A DNA stretch of 58,662 bases from Penium margaritaceum. Lineage: Eukaryota; Streptophyta; Zygnematophyceae; Desmidiales; Peniaceae. The stretch spans positions 468,090-526,751 of the forward strand of contig SZWC01000042.1 in the NCBI GenBank assembly GCA_023375785.1. Direction: 5' to 3'. The position numbers and the translations under genes were made by a program. Position 1 is the first letter of the stretch; each line of letters begins with the position of its first letter. Positions 55,062 through 58,662 of the stretch are shown here, piece by piece. A model generated the notes under the pieces. It ran no database searches. It was not told where the DNA came from and worked only from the letters and a program-made list of their open reading frames with translations.

Positions 55062-55797
55062 GTGTAGAGTTCAAGGGTGTACACGTTGAGAGTAGTTGAC
55101 AGGTGATTGAGGTGAGGGAGTCTGCGGATTGTCGTAGATGAGGTGGGATGTAGAGGGCGACGGATGATGTTGCTGTAGGAGAGGATGGGGAATATGATGG
55201 GGTTTTGGTCGAGAGCAGTTGTTCAGTGATTGGCAAGAGATTGTCTGTTGCTGGTGGAGAAGCTAAGGTTGCAGTTGCAATGGTTGGGAAAATACCTTGA
55301 GGTGTTGGAGACAAACAGGTATGGTCATGATTAGGTAGAGTGGTTTGGTGGCGACCCTTTGTGGTAAAAGGACTTCCAAGAACGAACCTGTACAGTGGCC
55401 GTTGGTTGAAGGCATATAGGAGACAGGTTCAAAGCAGGGTGTTGATCAGGCGAGAGCTGATGTCAGGAGGCCACCTGAGGAGAAGGAGTGTAGTGTTGGC
55501 AAGGGAGAAGGCTGCTTCCTGAATCCATACAAGGAGAACGGTTGAGGTGCAGACGAGGTTGAGTCCATCGGCAAAAAGAAAGAGAATGTGAAGGATGAGA
55601 ATGAGCAATTTGACAATGGTGTGTTGGCGATGAGGAGTGAGGGCGCAGGAGAAGGTGAACGTGCAGTGTGGAAACAGACACTTATTTGTCCGAGAGTCCC
55701 AATCGCTGGTGAGTGCAGTTGGTTCCATACTGGCTCGTTAGTGAGGATCAATGAGAACAAGGATGACTCTTTGTGCGACAAGAGAAGTTCGCTCATG
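55062..55797. other. Non-satellite insert in satellite E, copy 1
   Basis: A 736-bp stretch of unique sequence interrupts satellite E. ACACCATAGG flanks it on both sides (55052-55061 and 55798-55807); this could be a 10-bp target duplication, but the string is also part of the satellite unit, so the evidence is weak. Ends lack inverted repeats and there is no poly(A) tail. Minus-strand frames carry Ser/Pro/Thr-rich peptides (for example LYIPPHLRQSADS near 55140) and a Cys/His string (CLFPHCTFTF near 55660), in different frames and with stops. I infer a decayed mobile-element or gene fragment and do not recognise the family. Confidence 0.6.
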
Positions 55798-56906
55798 ACA
55801 CCATAGGCACATGAGATACACCATAGGTACATGAGGCACACAATATGCACATGAGATACACCATATGCACATGAGATACACCATAGGCGCATGAGATACA
55901 CAATAGGCACATGAGATATATCATAGGCACATGAGATACACCATAGGCACATGAAATAGACTATAGGCGCATGAGATACACCATAGGCACATGAGATACA
56001 CCATAGGAGCATGAGATACACCAAAGGCACATGAGATACATCATAGGCGCATGAGATACCATATGCACATGCGATTCACCATAGGCACATGAGATACACC
56101 ATATGCACATGACGTATACCATAGGAGCATGAGATAAACCGAAGGCGCTTGAGATAATCCATATGCGCATTAGATGCACCATATGCGCATGAGATGCACC
56201 GTATGCGCATGAGATACACCATAGGCGCAGGAGATACACCACAGGCATGTGATATATACCACAGGCACATGAGATACACCATATGTACATGGACTACACT
56301 ATATGCACATGAGATATACCATAGGCACATGTGATACACCATAGGCACCTGAGATACACCATATGTGCATGCGATTCACAATGGGCACCTGAGATACACC
56401 ATAGGCACATGAGATACACCATAGGCACATGAGATACACCATAGGCACATGAGATACACCATAGGCACATGAGATACACCATGTGCACATAACATACACC
56501 ATGGGCACATGAGATGTGCCATAGGTACATAAGATACACCATAGGTGCATGAGATACACCATGGGCGCATGAAATACACCATAGGCGCATGAGATACACA
56601 ATAGGCGCATGAGATACATCATAGGCACCTGTGGTACACCATAGGCACATGAGATACACCATAGGCGCATGACATACACCATAGGCTCATGAGATCCACC
56701 ATAGGCACATGATATACACCATTGGCATATTAGATACACCATAGGAACATGAGATACACCATAGGCACATGAGATATGCCATAGGCGCATGAGATACACC
56801 ATAGGCGCATGAAATGCACCATAGGCGCATGAGATACAGTGTAGGTGTACGAGATACACCATTGACCACATCAGATACACCATATGTGCATGAGATACAC
56901 CATAGG
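55798..56906 (+). repeat. Satellite E, second block
   Basis: About 55 units of the 20-bp satellite. Its right portion (from about 56060) matches the first block at an offset of 1845 bp, including odd variants such as GAGCATGAGATAAACCGAAG. This shows that satellite plus insert were duplicated together. Confidence 0.95.
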
Positions 56907-57641
56907 GTGTAGAGGTCAAGGGTGTACATGTTGAGAGTAGTTGACAGGTGATTGATGTGAGCGAGTCTGCGGATTGTCGTAGATGAGGTGGGATGTAGAG
57001 GGCGATGGATGACGTTGTTGTAGGAGAGGATGGGGAAGATGATGGGATTTTGGTCGAGAGCAGTTGTTCAGTTATTGGCAAGAGATTGTCTGTTGCTGGT
57101 GGAGAAGCCAGGGCCGTAGTTGCAATAGTTAGGAAAACACCTTGAGGCGTTGGAGACAAACAGGGGTGGTCATGATTGAGTATAGTGGTTCGGTGGCAAC
57201 CCTTTATGGTGAAAGGACTTCAAAAAACGAGCCTGTACAGTGGCTGTTGGTTGAAGGCATGTAGGAGACAGGTTCAAAGCAGGGTGTTGATCAGGTGAGA
57301 GATGATGTCAGGAGGCCACATGAGGAGAAGGAGTGTAGTGTTGGCAACGGAGAAGGCTGCTTCCTGACTCCATACAAGGAGAATGGTTAAGGTACAGATG
57401 AGGTTGAGTCCATTGGCGAAAAGAGGGAGAATGTGAGGGATGAGAATGAGAAGTTTGACGATGGTGTGTTGGTGATGAGGAGTGAGGGCGCGGGAGAAGG
57501 TGAACATGCAGTGTGGAAATGGACACTTATTTGTCCGAGAGTCCCAATCGCTGGTGAGTGCAGTTGGTTCCATACTGGCTTGTTAGTGAGGATAAAGAGA
57601 ACAAGGATGACTGTTTGTGCGACAAGAGAAGTTTGCTCGTG
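56907..57641. other. Non-satellite insert in satellite E, copy 2
   Basis: This is the second copy of the insert at 55062-55797, at an offset of 1844-1845 bp and 1 bp shorter. The first 60 bases differ at 4 positions, so the copies are similar but not identical. The same flanking ACACCATAGG strings are present (56897-56906 and 57642-57651). Minus-strand open frames are conserved only partly between copies (for example the frame starting MSPTPQG), so present-day coding is doubtful. Confidence 0.6.
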
Positions 57642-58662
57642 ACACCATAGGCACATGAGATACACCATAGGCACATGAGGTACACAATAGGCACATGAGA
57701 TACACCATATGCACATGAGATACACCATAGACGCATGAGATACACCATATACGCATGAGATACACCATAGGCACATGAGAAATACCATAGGCGTATGCGA
57801 TACACCATAGGCGCATGAGATACAACATAGGTACATGGGATATACCATAGGCACATGAGATACACAATAGGCACATGAGATGCACCATAGGCACATGAGA
57901 TACACCACAGGCGCATGAGCTAAACCATAGGCACATGAAATACACCATAGGCGCATGAGAAACACCATAGGCACATGAGATACACCATAGGCACATGAGA
58001 TACACCATATGCGCATGAGATGCACCATAGGCATACGAAATACACCATAGGTGCATGGGATACACCATAGGCACATTAGATACACCATATGCGCATGCGA
58101 TACACCATATGCACATGAGATACACCATAGAAACATGAGATATACCATGGGCACTTTTGATACACCATAGGCACATGAGATATACAATAGGCACATGAGA
58201 TGCACCATAGGCACATGCGATACACCATAGGCACATGAGATACACCATAGGCACATGACGTAGACCATAGGCGCATGAGTTACACCATATGCGCATGAGA
58301 TATACCATAGGCGCATGAGATGCTATATAGGCGTATGAGATACACCATATGCGCATGAGATACACCATATGTGCCTGATATATACCATATGCACATGAGA
58401 TACACCATCGGCACATGAAACACACCATAGGCGCATGCGATACACCATATGCGCATGAGATATATCATAGGCGCATGAGAAACACCACAGCCGCATGACA
58501 TATGCCATATGCTCATTAGATACACCATAGGCACATGAGATAACACCATATGCACATGGGATACACAATAGGCATACGAGATACACCATAGGCAGATGAG
58601 ATAACCCATAGGCACATGAGATACACCATACGCACATGCGGTCCACTAAAGGCGCATGAGAT
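57642..58662 (+). repeat. Satellite E, third block, running off the window
   Basis: About 50 further units of the 20-bp satellite continue to the window end. The first 100 bp match the start of the second block, so the 1845-bp duplication extends past the insert. Nothing other than satellite was seen. Confidence 0.95.

Larger units (their letters stand above)
54160..57740 (+). repeat. 1845-bp higher-order unit of satellite E plus insert
   Basis: Markers in the satellite (TCCATATGCGCATGAGATGC-like strings at 54313 and 56158) and in the insert (55061 and 56906; 55757 and 57601) share an offset of 1844-1845 bp. One unit therefore comprises about 0.9 kb of satellite, the 736-bp insert and some right-flank satellite, present twice in tandem. 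Confidence 0.88.

Noticed and set aside
55062..55797. Insert in satellite E as a DNA transposon with terminal inverted repeats
   Set aside because: The two ends (GTGTAGAGTTC and GTTCGCTCATG) are not inverted repeats, and the flanking direct repeats can be explained by the satellite itself.

Overview
This is eukaryotic nuclear heterochromatin with no bacterial or phage gene organisation. About 95% of the window consists of five different short-period tandem repeats laid end to end, interrupted by remnants of two LTR retrotransposons and a duplicated unidentified insert. The retroelements (a Ty1/copia-type Gag with a CCHC knuckle, and an LTR preceded by a polypurine tract) and the GC-rich codon use of the Gag would suit a plant, streptophyte alga or protist. 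I cannot name the species.

Layout: (A) 1-8603, a 12-bp G-rich satellite based on GGGACTGGGATC, with kilobase-scale higher-order repeats. (Element 1) 8604-9772, the 3' end of an LTR retrotransposon: last coding remnant, polypurine tract and one complete 659-bp LTR with perfect 9-bp terminal inverted repeats. (B) 9773-11726, a 20-bp satellite that reverses orientation near 10867, giving a head-to-head array of about 1.1 and 0.85 kb. (C) 11727-15665, a 12-bp GTTGCGCCCTAG satellite with a recurring landmark. (D) 15666-54147, about 37 kb of a 21-bp satellite, including 14 identical copies of a 63-bp trimer (19509-20400), a tandem duplication of about 2.8 kb (30.5-36.0 kb) and 4.6-4.9-kb higher-order repeats (about 38.4-51.6 kb). 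(Element 2) 21772-23424, inside D: the 5' end of a Ty1/copia-like element, with LTR/leader hairpins, a near-complete gag and a stop at the protease active-site motif; D resumes in exact register after it. (E) 54148-58662, a 20-bp satellite carrying two copies of a non-satellite insert of about 736 bp, in a duplication of about 1845 bp.

The satellite ORFs, up to 660 codons, are almost certainly not genes. They arise because 12- and 21-bp periods are multiples of three, and a 20-bp period closes its frame every 60 bp, so any stop-free frame stays open. The only sequence here that looks truly protein-coding is the copia Gag and the short coding tail before the LTR of element 1. No rRNA, tRNA or CRISPR array was seen.

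Points most worth a second look: the long quadruplex-capable array A; the inverted array B; the 63-bp homogenised block; element 2, which ends without a 3' LTR yet keeps satellite register and has a near-match 5-bp flanking repeat; and its structured leader, including a 26-nt inverted repeat just before the gag start. All satellite structure depends on correct assembly.
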